DNA of 64,000 nt. Source: Sphingomonas sp. AR_OL41 (GTDB taxonomy: Bacteria > Pseudomonadota > Alphaproteobacteria > Sphingomonadales > Sphingomonadaceae). The position numbers were made by a program, and so were the translations under genes. The notes beneath the pieces were generated by a model that saw nothing but the letters and a program-made list of their open reading frames with translations, was not told where the DNA came from and searched no databases. The stretch covers positions 124,001-188,000 of the forward strand of contig NZ_JARYTI010000002.1 in the NCBI RefSeq assembly GCF_029911635.1, in the 5' to 3' direction. This document shows, piece by piece, positions 53,984-62,603 of this stretch; the first letter of the stretch is position 1, and each line of letters opens with the position of its first letter.

Positions 53984-54697
53984 TTACCGCGCGTCGTGGA
54001 AGATGATTCCGAGCGTGTGCCGCCGCCCGCGCGTGATCGTGGAGACCCCGTGGCGTAGCTGGGTACGGTACACGCCTTTCGTTCCCTGACGCGGTCGTTC
54101 GCGGACCGGAAAGATGACGAGGTCGCCCTGCCCAAGCACCGCTACCTCACAGCGCGACTGCTGACGCGGCCGGTTCTCGACCAGGACGAATTCGCCGCCG
54201 GCAAAATCCTCGCCCGGCGCATCGAGCAGCAGCGCGGCCTGCAACGGGAAGTGGACTTCGCCGTAAAGGTCCTGGTGAAGGCAGTTGAAGTCACCCACCC
54301 CGTAGCGCAGGAGCAGCGGTGTCGGCCGCGTCTGCCCGGCCGCGTGGCAGCGCGCGAGCAGCGCTGCATGGTCATCCGGCCATGCCGACACGTGCCCCAG
54401 TCGCTCACGCCACTCGGTGGCGATTGCGGCGAGCGGCGGATAGAGCGCCGTACGCAGCGCCTGAACGAGCGGCGGCAGATCATAGGCGAAGTAGCGATAC
54501 TCACCGCGGCCGAAACCGTGGCGTGCCATGGTGATAGTCGAGCGGAAGCGGTCGTCCTGCGGATAAAGCAGCCGGAGCGCGCAACACGTTGATGGAGGGA
54601 GCAGTGCCGGCACGATCGCCAGGCTGCGCTCCTCCAGCTGTTCCCCTAATGCCTGCCAGTCGAGCGCGGCGATCCGCGTCTTCCACTCTTCGATCAT
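53984..54697 (-). CDS. 2OG-Fe(II) oxygenase (PF09859-like)
   Basis: A 237-residue dioxygenase. The iron-binding His-x-Asp is in FNCLHQDLYGEVHFPLQ, and the distal histidine and 2-oxoglutarate-binding arginine are in LRHGVSTITRGRRHTLGIIFHD (split). The Pfam family name links it to repair of alkylated DNA, since relatives are found beside Ada/AlkA-type repair genes; no such neighbour is seen here, so the substrate is unproven. No signal peptide. It lies 116 bases upstream of the chemoreceptor gene on the same strand. Confidence 0.85.
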   Translation of the reverse strand: MIEEWKTRIAALDWQALGEQLEERSLAIVPALLPPSTCCALRLLYPQDDRFRSTITMARHGFGRGEYRYFAYDLPPLVQALRTALYPPLAAIATEWRERLGHVSAWPDDHAALLARCHAAGQTRPTPLLLRYGVGDFNCLHQDLYGEVHFPLQAALLLDAPGEDFAGGEFVLVENRPRQQSRCEVAVLGQGDLVIFPVRERPRQGTKGVYRTQLRHGVSTITRGRRHTLGIIFHDAR

Positions 54698-54828
54698 TGT
54701 GCCACCCCGAGCCGCTTCTCACGGGATGGAACATGCCACGGGCACCAGCGCGGAACGCTCCGCATCTTGCGGTTGAAGTCGCGTTGGGGGCAGCAGAAGC
54801 TACGGGCGGGCGCCGACCCAGCGCCCGC

Positions 54829-55689
54829 TCAGGCCGCGAGTGCCTCGCGTGGTAACACCGCCGCAGCATAATCGCTTTCGGCGAGCGCGATCAGCTTGCG
54901 ATCGTCATGGTTCCACGGATGAAAGCCGGGCAAGAAAAAAGCGAGCCACGCGCCGAGTATCTTGCGCGCCATGCCGGGGCGGCCGAGCGTATACCACAGG
55001 ATGCCGCGATGCGCGCGCCAGCCGGTGATCCCGTCCTGCCGCAGCAGCTCAAGCATGCCCCTGTAGCGCCCGGCGAAGAACTTCTGCGTCGTCGCGAGCA
55101 TCACCACCGCCTTGACCGACCAGCGCTTGCGCCGCGACCAGTCGCGTGTCGCGTGCAGCCAGGTGTCATAGGCGACGCCCTTATGCTCGATCTCCTCGGC
55201 GGCGTGCCAGCGCCACAGTGCGACGGCCTGGGGGTCGCCGCCGGCAAGGTGGCGTGGGTTGGCGATCAACTCATGCGCCAGCATCGCGGTGAAATGCTCC
55301 AGCGCCATGGTCGCGGCGAGGCTGCCGATCGGCGGCTTGCCTTTGGTCAGCGCCAGCGCCTCGTCGATATGCCGCTCGAGCAGCGATACGTCATAGCCCT
55401 GATCGGTGACGTGGCGGTTGAACGCGACATGCTCGCGCGTGTGGATCACTTCCTGTTTGATGAACGCCTGAATTTCGTCGCGTAGTCGCGGCGACGTACC
55501 CTCGCGAAACTGGCGCACACTGTCGATGAAGAAGCCCTCACCCTTGGGGAAGGTGACCGACAGCGCGTTGTAAAAGGCCGTCGCGAAAGGATCGTTGTTG
55601 AGCCACCAGCGCCGCATCGGCACGCCGCGCCCGAAACGGAGGTCGCGTGGGGTGATGGTCAGATCGTCCGGCGTCGCTGCTTTCGCCAC
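54829..55689 (-). CDS. PF10118-like metal-dependent hydrolase
   Basis: A 286-residue protein of the predicted metal-dependent hydrolase family. The likely metal ligands are in FIKQEVIHTREHVAFNRHV, ALEHFTAMLAHEL and WHAAEEIEHKGVAYDTW, an iron-binding-like helical bundle pattern (E-x2-H). GTG 55689 is chosen because GGAGG lies five bases upstream; the longer frame is non-coding. A well-formed promoter with an overlapping palindrome lies 50-75 bases upstream, so it is a single regulated gene. A small hairpin (54806-54813 with 54821-54828) abuts its stop. Confidence 0.85.
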   Translation of the reverse strand: MAKAATPDDLTITPRDLRFGRGVPMRRWWLNNDPFATAFYNALSVTFPKGEGFFIDSVRQFREGTSPRLRDEIQAFIKQEVIHTREHVAFNRHVTDQGYDVSLLERHIDEALALTKGKPPIGSLAATMALEHFTAMLAHELIANPRHLAGGDPQAVALWRWHAAEEIEHKGVAYDTWLHATRDWSRRKRWSVKAVVMLATTQKFFAGRYRGMLELLRQDGITGWRAHRGILWYTLGRPGMARKILGAWLAFFLPGFHPWNHDDRKLIALAESDYAAAVLPREALAA

Positions 55690-55735
55690 GAGAACCTCCA
55701 GAGTGGTGATGCGGCAACTGCCGGCAACCGCCCTG

Positions 55736-55763
55736 AAGATAGGTTTACTGACATTAGTGTCAA
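55736..55763 (-). promoter_or_regulatory. sigma-70 promoter with overlapping palindromic operator
   Basis: On the minus strand TTGACA (55758-55763) and TATCTT (55736-55741) are 16 bases apart, a near-consensus promoter for the hydrolase gene. The -35 box is part of a palindrome, TGACA-CTAA-TGTCA (55749-55762). Such an operator is typical of TetR-type repressors. No regulator gene is adjacent. Confidence 0.6.
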
Positions 55764-55787
55764 TAGCAATGCCGCCATTCGTGGCGT

Positions 55788-55946
55788 TCAGACCACGACG
55801 CGGGCCGCCCTCGCCACCTTCGCCTCGAACTCGCGCGCCACCTGGATATGGATTGCGCGCGCAATCTCCGTCGAGGCGTCGCGCGCCTGCCGCCGCGCCC
55901 GCGCCGCCCAGACGATATATTGGTCCTTGCTCGGCAATGTTCTCAC
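55788..55946 (-). CDS. small basic protein of unknown function (52 residues)
   Basis: A 53-codon frame starting at GTG 55946, with GGAGG six bases before. The peptide MRTLPSKDQYIVWAARARRQ continues as a charged, Ala/Arg-rich amphipathic helix (DASTEIARAIHIQVAREFEA). It has no membrane segment or known family. Its start overlaps the stop of an upstream frame encoding a lipoprotein-like sequence (GTGA), which suggests translational coupling. Probably a real small gene. Confidence 0.5.
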   Translation of the reverse strand: MRTLPSKDQYIVWAARARRQARDASTEIARAIHIQVAREFEAKVARAARVVV

Positions 55947-56113
55947 GCGATCGCCTCCTTCGTTCTGTCGGGCGACCGAAAGCGGTAAGCGCCTGCGGAC
56001 GAGAGGGCGTCGCCACACGGGCCGGTGGCGACGCCCTCGAACGATGGATCGGTGCCGTTGATCCCCGACCCCGACCCACAGCCTATCGCCGCGAGCGCGC
56101 AAACTGCCCCCAG
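55943..56113 (-). CDS. possible small lipoprotein without a standard start codon
   Basis: An open frame free of stops from 56173 down to the TGA at 55943. From the CTG at 56113 it reads LGAVCALAAIGCGSGSGIN, a signal with lipobox (AAIGC), then a 45-residue mature part with one more cysteine (ATGPCGDAL). No ATG, GTG or TTG occurs in frame before the lipobox, so the gene may start at CTG or have lost its start. The overlap with the 52-residue gene supports past or present translation. The rest of the gap to 56281 shows nothing else. Confidence 0.3.
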   Translation of the reverse strand: MGAVCALAAIGCGSGSGINGTDPSFEGVATGPCGDALSSAGAYRFRSPDRTKEAIA

Positions 56114-56281
56114 TGCGCGGAGCCCGACCCAGCGGTAATGCCAGCATCGCGTTACGGTTGAGCGTCGTGACTGTTACGAAACGATTGCGCCGTGCGGTCG
56201 GGCCTGCTTGTGCGGCAAATCCGGGACGGATGGCAAAATATTGGCCGGCACGCGCTGGCGCTGGACCAATCAGCCGCGATT

Positions 56282-56512
56282 TCAGTCGGCCTCGTCTTCG
56301 CTGTGCAGGTCGCCGTGTCGGCGACAGGTTGCGTGGCACCCGCCCTGGCAATCATGGCGGTTGTCGCGGTCAGGGCGACCGGGCAGTTCAATCAACAGAC
56401 GGTGGCCGAAGCACGTACCCACAACCAGCCAGTCGCTCGTCATCGGCAGCGCTTGCAGGCCGCCGGCAAAGGCGAAGCCGGCGCCACCGAGCAGCGCCGC
56501 CACGACGCGCAT
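56282..56512 (-). CDS. small exported Cys/His-rich protein, downstream of ccoS
   Basis: A 76-residue protein with a signal peptide (MRVVAALLGGAGFAFAGGLQA, first 20 residues) and a mature part rich in Cys and His: TCFGHRLLIELPG, then DCQGGCHATCRRHGDLH. The C-x3-C-H-x2-C cluster could bind a metal ion or form disulfides. I know no name for it. It starts seven bases after ccoS on the same strand and so looks like the ninth gene of the cbb3 operon. A role in copper handling or oxidase assembly is a guess from position and composition. Confidence 0.6.
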   Translation of the reverse strand: MRVVAALLGGAGFAFAGGLQALPMTSDWLVVGTCFGHRLLIELPGRPDRDNRHDCQGGCHATCRRHGDLHSEDEAD

Positions 56513-56519
56513 GGGCGAT

Positions 56520-56675
56520 CTAACGGACATGCTCGTCGTCATCGTCGATCAGGATGCGCAGCGCTGCGCCATCGAGATCCTCGAACTGCGCCGAGCGCAT
56601 CGCCCAGAAGAACGCCGCGAGCCCGCCAAGGCCGAGCGCCAACGCGATCGGGAGGAGAAAGGCGACCCCGGTCAT
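56520..56675 (-). CDS. ccoS: cbb3-type oxidase assembly protein CcoS
   Basis: A 51-residue membrane protein. One N-terminal helix (GVAFLLPIALALGLGGLAAF) ends in FWAMRSAQFEDLDG, the CcoS signature of an aromatic/charged segment after the helix, followed by an acidic tail (LIDDDDEH). CcoS is needed for cofactor insertion in cbb3 oxidase. The ATG overlaps the ccoI stop by four bases (ATGA), the usual ccoI-ccoS arrangement. Confidence 0.9.
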   Translation of the reverse strand: MTGVAFLLPIALALGLGGLAAFFWAMRSAQFEDLDGAALRILIDDDDEHVR

Positions 56676-58816
56676 CGTGCCGCCCCGCGCAGCCGCAGCG
56701 CATTGGCGACGACGAGCAACGACGAGCCCGACATGGCCAGCGCGGCGATCAGCGGGGTTACCATCCCGGCCATCGCCACCGGCACCGCGAGCAGGTTGTA
56801 CCCGATCGCCAGCGCGAAATTCTGCCGGACCACGGCCATGGTACGGCGCGCGGCGACGATCGCCAGCGGCACCGGCATCAGCGCCTCGCCGAGGAACACC
56901 GCGTCGGCCGCCATTTGACCGACATCGCTGGCCGAGGCCGGCGCCATCGCGACAGAGGCGCGGCGCAACGCCGGCCCGTCATTAAGTCCATCACCGACCA
57001 TCAGCACATGATGCCCGTCCTGCTCGAGCGCGGCAACCGCGTCATGCTTGTCTGCCGGCGACAGTCGGGCGCGACCGGGCATGCCGAGTGTCGCGGCGAG
57101 GCGGTCGACGACTACGGCGCTGTCGCCAGACACAAAGCTTGGCGCCAGACCCAGCGCGGTGAGGCGGTCAATCGCGGCGCGAGCATCGGGACGTGGTGTG
57201 TCGCTGAAGATGATGTGATGAGCAGGCGCCGCGCCGACACGGAACACCGCCTCGGTCGCGCTGGCGCCGCCGACGCCGGTTTCGCCGAGCACCCAGTCGG
57301 CCCGCCCGAGCCGCACGCGCTCGTCGCCGAGCATTGCTTCGACTCCTAAACCGGGATGCTCGACAATGTCGGCAAGCGCTTCGCTTGCGACGGTGTCGTC
57401 CAGTGCGGCGGCAATCGCGCGGCTCAGCGGATGGCGGCTCGACCGCGCGAGCGTCAGCAAAATGCCGCGCTCGGTGGCCTCGCCTGGCAGACCGCAGTCA
57501 GGCTGCAACCGGCCGAGCGTCACCGTTCCGGTCTTGTCGAGCAACACGCGATCGACGGTCGCCAGACGCTCAAGCGCCGAACCGTCCTTGATCAGCACGC
57601 CGGCGCGGAGCAGCGAACCCGCCGCAACGACCTGCGCGATCGGCACGGCGAGGCCAAGGGCGCAGGGGCACGTAATGATCAGCACCGCCACCGCCGTCAT
57701 CAGCGACGCATGCAGCCCCGCCCCGGCGAGCAGCCGCCCGACCAGCGTCAAGGCGGCGAGCGTGTGGACGGCGGGTGCATAAAGCCGTGAGGCGCGGTCT
57801 GCGATGCGCACATAGCGCGACTTGCCCTGCCCCGCGCTGTCCATCAGCCGCGCGATGTCGGCGATCGCGGTCGAGGCGCCGGTCGCGGTCGCGCGCACCA
57901 CCAGCGGTGCCGAGAGGTTGATCGTGCCGGCGAGCACGGCGGATCCGATCATCACGCGCTCAGGCAGGCTTTCACCCGTCACCAGCGCACGGTCGACGCT
58001 GCTGTCGCCCTGCTCGACCTTGCCATCGACGCCGATGCGTTCGCCAGCCGCGACCAGCACGCGCATCCCCGGTGCCAGCTCCTCGGCCTGGCGGCGCTGC
58101 GTCGTGCCGTCGGGGAGCAGCACCAGCGCGTCGCGCGGCACGCGGCGCAGCAGCGCGGCGACGCCGTCGCGTGCGCGTGCGCGCATCACGCTGTCGAGCG
58201 CGCGGCCGGCGAGCAGGAAGAACAGCAGCATCACCGCCCCATCGAAATAGGCATGCGCGCCGCCGGTCGCGGTTTCGTACAGGCTCATCGCCGCAGTCAG
58301 CACCACGCCGATCGAGATCGGCACGTCCATGTTGGTCGTGCCATGGCTGAGCGCGCGCCAGGCGCTGCGGAAGAACGGGCGGCCAGCATAAGCGATGGTC
58401 GGCAGCGCGATCAGCGCCGAGAGCCAGTGGAACAGGATGCGTGTGCTGCCCTCGGCGCCCGACCAGATCGCCACGGACAGCAGCATGATGTTCATCGCCG
58501 CGAAGCCCGCCACCGCCAGCGCGAGCAGCAGCGCGCGGCTCTCGGCGTCGCCTGCCGTCTCGACCTCGCCGGCAAAAACATGTGCGCGGAAACCCAGCGC
58601 GTCGATCGCGGCGCAAAGCGCATCCTCATCGGGCGCGTCGAGATGCTCGACCGTGACCCGCCCCGCGCCGAAATTGACCCGTGCGGCAATCACGCCGGGC
58701 ATCGCACCGAGCGCACCCTCGAGCTTTGCGATACACCCGGCGCAACGCAACCCTTCGACCGCGAAGGTCGAGCGCACCGCCGCCTCACCTGGGCCGATCG
58801 GTGCGAGTGCCGTCAT
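56672..58816 (-). CDS. ccoI: copper-translocating P-type ATPase CcoI (FixI)
   Basis: A 714-residue P1B-type ATPase that moves copper out of the cytoplasm for cbb3 oxidase assembly. An N-terminal metal-binding domain has GLRCAGCIAKLEGAL. The membrane metal site CPC is in TCPCALGLAVP, the phosphorylation motif is LLDKTGTVTLG, and the hinge is VGDGLNDGPAL. Eight membrane helices are expected. It overlaps ccoH and ccoS by four bases at each end. Confidence 0.95.
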   Translation of the reverse strand: MTALAPIGPGEAAVRSTFAVEGLRCAGCIAKLEGALGAMPGVIAARVNFGAGRVTVEHLDAPDEDALCAAIDALGFRAHVFAGEVETAGDAESRALLLALAVAGFAAMNIMLLSVAIWSGAEGSTRILFHWLSALIALPTIAYAGRPFFRSAWRALSHGTTNMDVPISIGVVLTAAMSLYETATGGAHAYFDGAVMLLFFLLAGRALDSVMRARARDGVAALLRRVPRDALVLLPDGTTQRRQAEELAPGMRVLVAAGERIGVDGKVEQGDSSVDRALVTGESLPERVMIGSAVLAGTINLSAPLVVRATATGASTAIADIARLMDSAGQGKSRYVRIADRASRLYAPAVHTLAALTLVGRLLAGAGLHASLMTAVAVLIITCPCALGLAVPIAQVVAAGSLLRAGVLIKDGSALERLATVDRVLLDKTGTVTLGRLQPDCGLPGEATERGILLTLARSSRHPLSRAIAAALDDTVASEALADIVEHPGLGVEAMLGDERVRLGRADWVLGETGVGGASATEAVFRVGAAPAHHIIFSDTPRPDARAAIDRLTALGLAPSFVSGDSAVVVDRLAATLGMPGRARLSPADKHDAVAALEQDGHHVLMVGDGLNDGPALRRASVAMAPASASDVGQMAADAVFLGEALMPVPLAIVAARRTMAVVRQNFALAIGYNLLAVPVAMAGMVTPLIAALAMSGSSLLVVANALRLRGAAR

Positions 58817-59271
58817 GAATGCACTTCGTCTGCAAAGCGCGCATGGTCGCCGCCCGAGCGCACGTCGATACTGAGCAGCCAGCGCCCGGCGGGCAAGGCC
58901 TGTTCGCTGGCATAATGGCCGTCGCCGCGATCGCGCAGCACGAGCGTCCGCGCCGGCACCCGGCCGAGCGGATGGCTCGCCTCGATCGTGACGCGGGCGC
59001 CCTCGATCGGTCGCCCGGCACGCGCCAGCGCGAGCGTAACGGCGCCGCCATCGCCCTTGCCCGGTTCGGCGCTCCAGCCCTGCAGCCGCTGCGTCCGCGC
59101 CTCGGCGAGCCAGCCATTATATTGCTGGCTGGCGACATAGCTGTTGTCGACGACGGTCCCGCCAAAGGTGCGGATCGCATCGCTCGCCATCAGCACGTTG
59201 ACGCCGATCACCACGGCAAAGAAGGCGCACATGATCGCGGTCATGTGCCAACCGGTGAAGCGTCGTGTCAT
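58813..59271 (-). CDS. ccoH: cbb3 oxidase assembly protein CcoH (FixH)
   Basis: A 152-residue single-span protein. The helix MTAIMCAFFAVVIGVNVLMA is followed by the FixH block GGTVVDNSYVASQQYNGWL, then a periplasmic beta-rich domain (ALARAGRPIEGARVTIEA, ALPAGRWLLSIDV). It is required for stable cbb3 assembly. The ATG at 59271 starts one base after the ccoG stop; a longer frame inside ccoG is spurious. Confidence 0.93.
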   Translation of the reverse strand: MTRRFTGWHMTAIMCAFFAVVIGVNVLMASDAIRTFGGTVVDNSYVASQQYNGWLAEARTQRLQGWSAEPGKGDGGAVTLALARAGRPIEGARVTIEASHPLGRVPARTLVLRDRGDGHYASEQALPAGRWLLSIDVRSGGDHARFADEVHS

Positions 59272-59272
59272 C

Positions 59273-60775
59273 TCAATCGTCCTCCGGTCGTTCGAAATAG
59301 CTCGCATCGCTTGCGCTGCCGCCTTCGGTATCGAGTGCGCGCACGGTGAAACCCATCGGCACGCGCTCCTCGCCATGCCCGGTCGCGACGACGAAGAGCT
59401 GGACGCGGGCGACCTGATCGGCGGCAACCGCCAGCCGCACCGTACGGCCGGCATGGTCGCGACCGTCATTCTCCTGCCACATCACGCCGTCGATCCCGGA
59501 CAGCGCGATCTCGAACTGGCGCGGGCGCTCCTCCATGTTGCGGATCTTGACGACATAGCCGTTGCGGATGCTGCCATCAGACAGCCGCACCCATTGCGGG
59601 TTGCGGGCCTGGGTCACGCTCAGGTCGATCCGGGTACGATTGCCGAGCGCGAAAAGCATGGCTACGCCGATGCTCGCCCAGACGGTGAAATAGATGATCG
59701 TGCGCGGGCGCAACAGCCGACGCAACGCCGACAGCGGCTGCTCGCCACGGCTGGCGCGACGTGCGTCGAGATCAGTCGTGTAGCCGATCAGCCGCGGCGG
59801 ACGGCCGACCTTGGCCATGATGTCGTCGCACGCGTCGATGCACAGCGCGCAGGTGATGCAACCGATCTGCGGGCCTTCGCGGATATCGATCCCGGTCGGG
59901 CACACGGCGACACAGGCGTTGCAGTCGATGCAGTCGCCGACGCTGGCAACGCTCGCTGTTCCCGCCGCCATCGCCGCCAGGTCGACGCCCCCGCTTTTCA
60001 CCCCAGCCTCCGCCCGCTTCAGCCCGTGGCTGCGCGGCTCACCACGCCAGTATTTGTAGGTAACGGTCAGCGACTGCTCGTCGAGCATCGCGCTCTGGAT
60101 GCGCGGCCACGGGCACATATAGATGCACACCTGCTCGCGCATCAGCCCGCCGAGCGTGAAGGTGGTGAAGGTCAGCACCCCGACCGTGGCATAGGCGACG
60201 AATGGCGCGGTCCCGCCGGCAAAGGCGCGGGCGAGTGTGGGAGCATCGGCGAAGTAGAAGATCCACGCGCCGCCCGTGAGCGCGGCGATCGCCAGCCAGA
60301 TGGTGAACTTGGTGCCGCGCCGCAGCACCTTGTTGACGCTCCACGGCGCCGCCTGAAGTCGCAACTGCGCGTTGCGATCGCCGTCGATCAGGCGTTCGAC
60401 ATGCACGAACAGGTCGGTCCACACCGTCTGCGGACAGGCATAGCCGCACCATGCGCGCCCGACGGCCGAGGTGACGAGGAACAGCCCGATCGCCGCCATG
60501 ATCAGCAGGCCGGCGACATAATAGAATTCGTGCGGCCAGATCTCGATCGCGAACATGTAGAAGCGGCGATGCGCGAGATCGACCAGTACCGCCTGGTTGG
60601 GCGCATAGGGCCCGCGATCCCAGCGCAGCCACGGGGTGAGATAATAGATCACCAGCGTGACGGCCATGATCGCCCATTTCAGCCGCCGGAACAGCCCATC
60701 GACGCTCTTGGGGAATATCTTGCGTCGGGCTTCGAAAAACTGTTCCGGCTCGATCAGGTCCTTGGGGTGGGTCAT
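59273..60775 (-). CDS. ccoG: cbb3 maturation ferredoxin-like protein CcoG (FixG/RdxA)
   Basis: A 500-residue membrane iron-sulfur protein, thought to reduce copper for the oxidase. Membrane helices occur around WAIMAVTLVIYYLTPWLRW, YYVAGLLIMAAIGLFLV and later; CGYACPQTVWTDLFVHVE is the FixG signature. Two 4Fe-4S sites are in CIDCNACVAVCPTG and CITCALCIDACDD. The C-terminal domain is immunoglobulin-like (NGYVVKIRNMEERPRQFEI). It lies six bases after ccoP. Confidence 0.95.
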   Translation of the reverse strand: MTHPKDLIEPEQFFEARRKIFPKSVDGLFRRLKWAIMAVTLVIYYLTPWLRWDRGPYAPNQAVLVDLAHRRFYMFAIEIWPHEFYYVAGLLIMAAIGLFLVTSAVGRAWCGYACPQTVWTDLFVHVERLIDGDRNAQLRLQAAPWSVNKVLRRGTKFTIWLAIAALTGGAWIFYFADAPTLARAFAGGTAPFVAYATVGVLTFTTFTLGGLMREQVCIYMCPWPRIQSAMLDEQSLTVTYKYWRGEPRSHGLKRAEAGVKSGGVDLAAMAAGTASVASVGDCIDCNACVAVCPTGIDIREGPQIGCITCALCIDACDDIMAKVGRPPRLIGYTTDLDARRASRGEQPLSALRRLLRPRTIIYFTVWASIGVAMLFALGNRTRIDLSVTQARNPQWVRLSDGSIRNGYVVKIRNMEERPRQFEIALSGIDGVMWQENDGRDHAGRTVRLAVAADQVARVQLFVVATGHGEERVPMGFTVRALDTEGGSASDASYFERPEDD

Positions 60776-60781
60776 TGGTCG

Positions 60782-61708
60782 TTACGGCTTTGCGACCGGC
60801 GTGGCCGGCGCCGCTTCGGCAACCTTGGGCGGCGACGCCTCACCACCGCCGAGCGAATGGACGTAGCTCGCCAGCATCTTGATCGTGATCGGGTCAAGCC
60901 GCTGGCCCCATGCCGGCATGATGCCATAGCGCGCGTTGGTGATGGTCTGCGTCAGCGTCTCGCGGTTGCCGCCGTAGAGCCAGATACGGTCGGTCAGGTT
61001 GGGCGCGCCGAGCGAGCGATTGCCCTTGGCGTTGTCGCCGTGACAGACCGCGCAATTGGCGGCGAACAGGCCAGCGCCGCGCTTCGCCGACGCGTCGCCC
61101 GGATCCTGGTGCGAGATGAAGCGGACATAGGACACCAGATCGCCGATCTCGGCCGGCTTGAGGATACCGTCGCGACCGAATGCCGGCATCTGCGACATGC
61201 GCGTCGCATCGTCACCCGGCTGACGCACGCCGTGCAGCAGCGTCTGCTGGATCGTCGCGATGTCACCACCCCAGAGCCAGTCGTCGTCGTTGAGATTGGG
61301 GTAGCCCTTGCCGCCCGCAGCGCCTGAACCGTGGCACTGGACGCAATGCACCTTGAAGGCCGAACGCCCACCCTCTTCCGCCGCGCGCTGCAGCGCGGGA
61401 TTGCGGGCAATCGCTTCGATCGGGGTCTGGGCGAGCGCGAGCATCACCGGCGCCTTGCGCTGGTGGTCGGCGGCGAGTTCCTGCTCTAGCTGGCCGTGGC
61501 TGGACCAACCCAGCGTCCCCGGCGTCGCGGCGTGCAGGCCGGGGATAGCCGGATACAGCACGCAATAGACGATCGCGAAGACGATCGTTGCGTAGAGAAT
61601 GTACAGCCACCAGCGCGGCATCGGGGTATCGAGTTCCTCGATACCATCCCATTCATGTCCGACGGTCATCGTGCCGGTCGGATGGTCCAGGCGCTCGCCT
61701 TCAGCCAT
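60782..61708 (-). CDS. ccoP: cbb3 oxidase subunit III, diheme cytochrome c CcoP
   Basis: A 308-residue subunit that brings electrons into the oxidase. The N-terminus has HEWDGIEELDTPMPRWWLYI leading into a membrane helix. Two cytochrome c domains follow with heme sites CVQCHGSG and CAVCHGDN and axial-methionine regions (SQMPAFG, GIMPAWG). The start at 61708 (MAEGERL) overlaps the end of ccoQ by eight bases. Confidence 0.96.
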   Translation of the reverse strand: MAEGERLDHPTGTMTVGHEWDGIEELDTPMPRWWLYILYATIVFAIVYCVLYPAIPGLHAATPGTLGWSSHGQLEQELAADHQRKAPVMLALAQTPIEAIARNPALQRAAEEGGRSAFKVHCVQCHGSGAAGGKGYPNLNDDDWLWGGDIATIQQTLLHGVRQPGDDATRMSQMPAFGRDGILKPAEIGDLVSYVRFISHQDPGDASAKRGAGLFAANCAVCHGDNAKGNRSLGAPNLTDRIWLYGGNRETLTQTITNARYGIMPAWGQRLDPITIKMLASYVHSLGGGEASPPKVAEAAPATPVAKP

Positions 61709-61862
61709 CGATCTGCTCCTCTTCGAAGATGCTGGTGGCGGCGCGATGATGGTCGCGCGGCGCCTGGGGTCGGAAAGTCCAGCCGACAAAAGCGAGGAAG
61801 GCGACCCCCATCAGGATCAGGCCCCAGCTATCGGCAAAGGTGCGCAGGCTTTCGTAGATCAC
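61701..61862 (-). CDS. ccoQ: cbb3 oxidase small subunit CcoQ (FixQ)
   Basis: A 53-residue protein that starts at GTG 61862, overlapping the ccoO stop (GTGA). It reads [19 protein letters not shown], then [11 protein letters not shown], the single membrane helix and W-x-FRP-type end typical of FixQ, and a polar tail. It stabilises the oxidase and the interaction with CcoP. Position between ccoO and ccoP is the conserved one. Confidence 0.9.
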   Translation of the reverse strand: MIYESLRTFADSWGLILMGVAFLAFVGWTFRPQAPRDHHRAATSIFEEEQIDG

Positions 61863-62593
61863 TTGGCCCGCTCCCGCGGCGCCGCCGCCTTGAAGTCGAC
61901 CTGCGTACCGAGCACCTGAAGATAGGCGATCAACGCATCCATTTCGGTGACGCGCGACGGGTCGCCGTCATAGTCGCGCGAGGCGGCCTTGGGATAACGT
62001 CGGGCCAGATCGGCGGCATCGCCGTCGCTGCCGGCCTGCCCCGAAAGGTCGGTCGCCGCCTTGGTGATGTCCTCGGCGGTATAGGGCACGCCGACATGGC
62101 GCAGCGCTTTCAGATGGTCCCCGATATTGGGCACCGTCAGGTCGCGCTCGGCTAGGAAGGCGTAGGGCGGCATGATCGACTCCGGCACCACGGCGCGCGG
62201 GTCTTTCAGATGCTGGACATGCCATTCGTCCGAATAGCGCCCGCCGACGCGCGCCAGGTCGGGACCGGTGCGCTCCGATCCCCATTGGAACGGATGGTCG
62301 TACATGCTCTCCGCGGCGAGGCTGTAATGGCCGTAGCGCTCGACCTCGTCGCGGAACGGGCGGATCATCTGGCTATGGCAGCCATAACATCCCTCACGGA
62401 TGTAGATGTTGCGACCAGCCAGCTCGAGCGGCGTGTAGGGTCGCACGCCCTCGACCTTGGTGACGGTCGAGTCGATCCAGAACAGTGGCGCGATCTCGAC
62501 GATGCCGCCGATGGTGACGACGAGGAAAGCCAGGACTGCGAGCAACGTGACGTTGCGTTCGATCGTCTTGTGGCGATGCAGAAAGGAAGCCAT
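61859..62593 (-). CDS. ccoO: cbb3 oxidase subunit II, monoheme cytochrome c CcoO
   Basis: A 244-residue subunit with an N-terminal membrane anchor ([22 protein letters not shown]) and one cytochrome c domain. The heme site is [15 protein letters not shown], and the block [18 protein letters not shown], with MPPYAFL supplying the axial methionine region, is typical. It passes electrons from CcoP to CcoN. It lies ten bases after ccoN. Confidence 0.96.
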   Translation of the reverse strand: MASFLHRHKTIERNVTLLAVLAFLVVTIGGIVEIAPLFWIDSTVTKVEGVRPYTPLELAGRNIYIREGCYGCHSQMIRPFRDEVERYGHYSLAAESMYDHPFQWGSERTGPDLARVGGRYSDEWHVQHLKDPRAVVPESIMPPYAFLAERDLTVPNIGDHLKALRHVGVPYTAEDITKAATDLSGQAGSDGDAADLARRYPKAASRDYDGDPSRVTEMDALIAYLQVLGTQVDFKAAAPRERAK

Positions 62594-62603
62594 TGCGCGC
62601 TCC

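Noticed and set aside
54806..54828. An 8-bp hairpin beside the PF10118 hydrolase stop codon, considered as a terminator
   Set aside because: The stem is perfect, but no U-run follows in the direction of transcription, so I only mention it in the gene entry.
56152..56391. A 79-codon minus-strand frame overlapping the Cys/His-rich gene
   Set aside because: It lacks a signal peptide or motif, whereas the overlapping frame has both and a sensible distance to ccoS.
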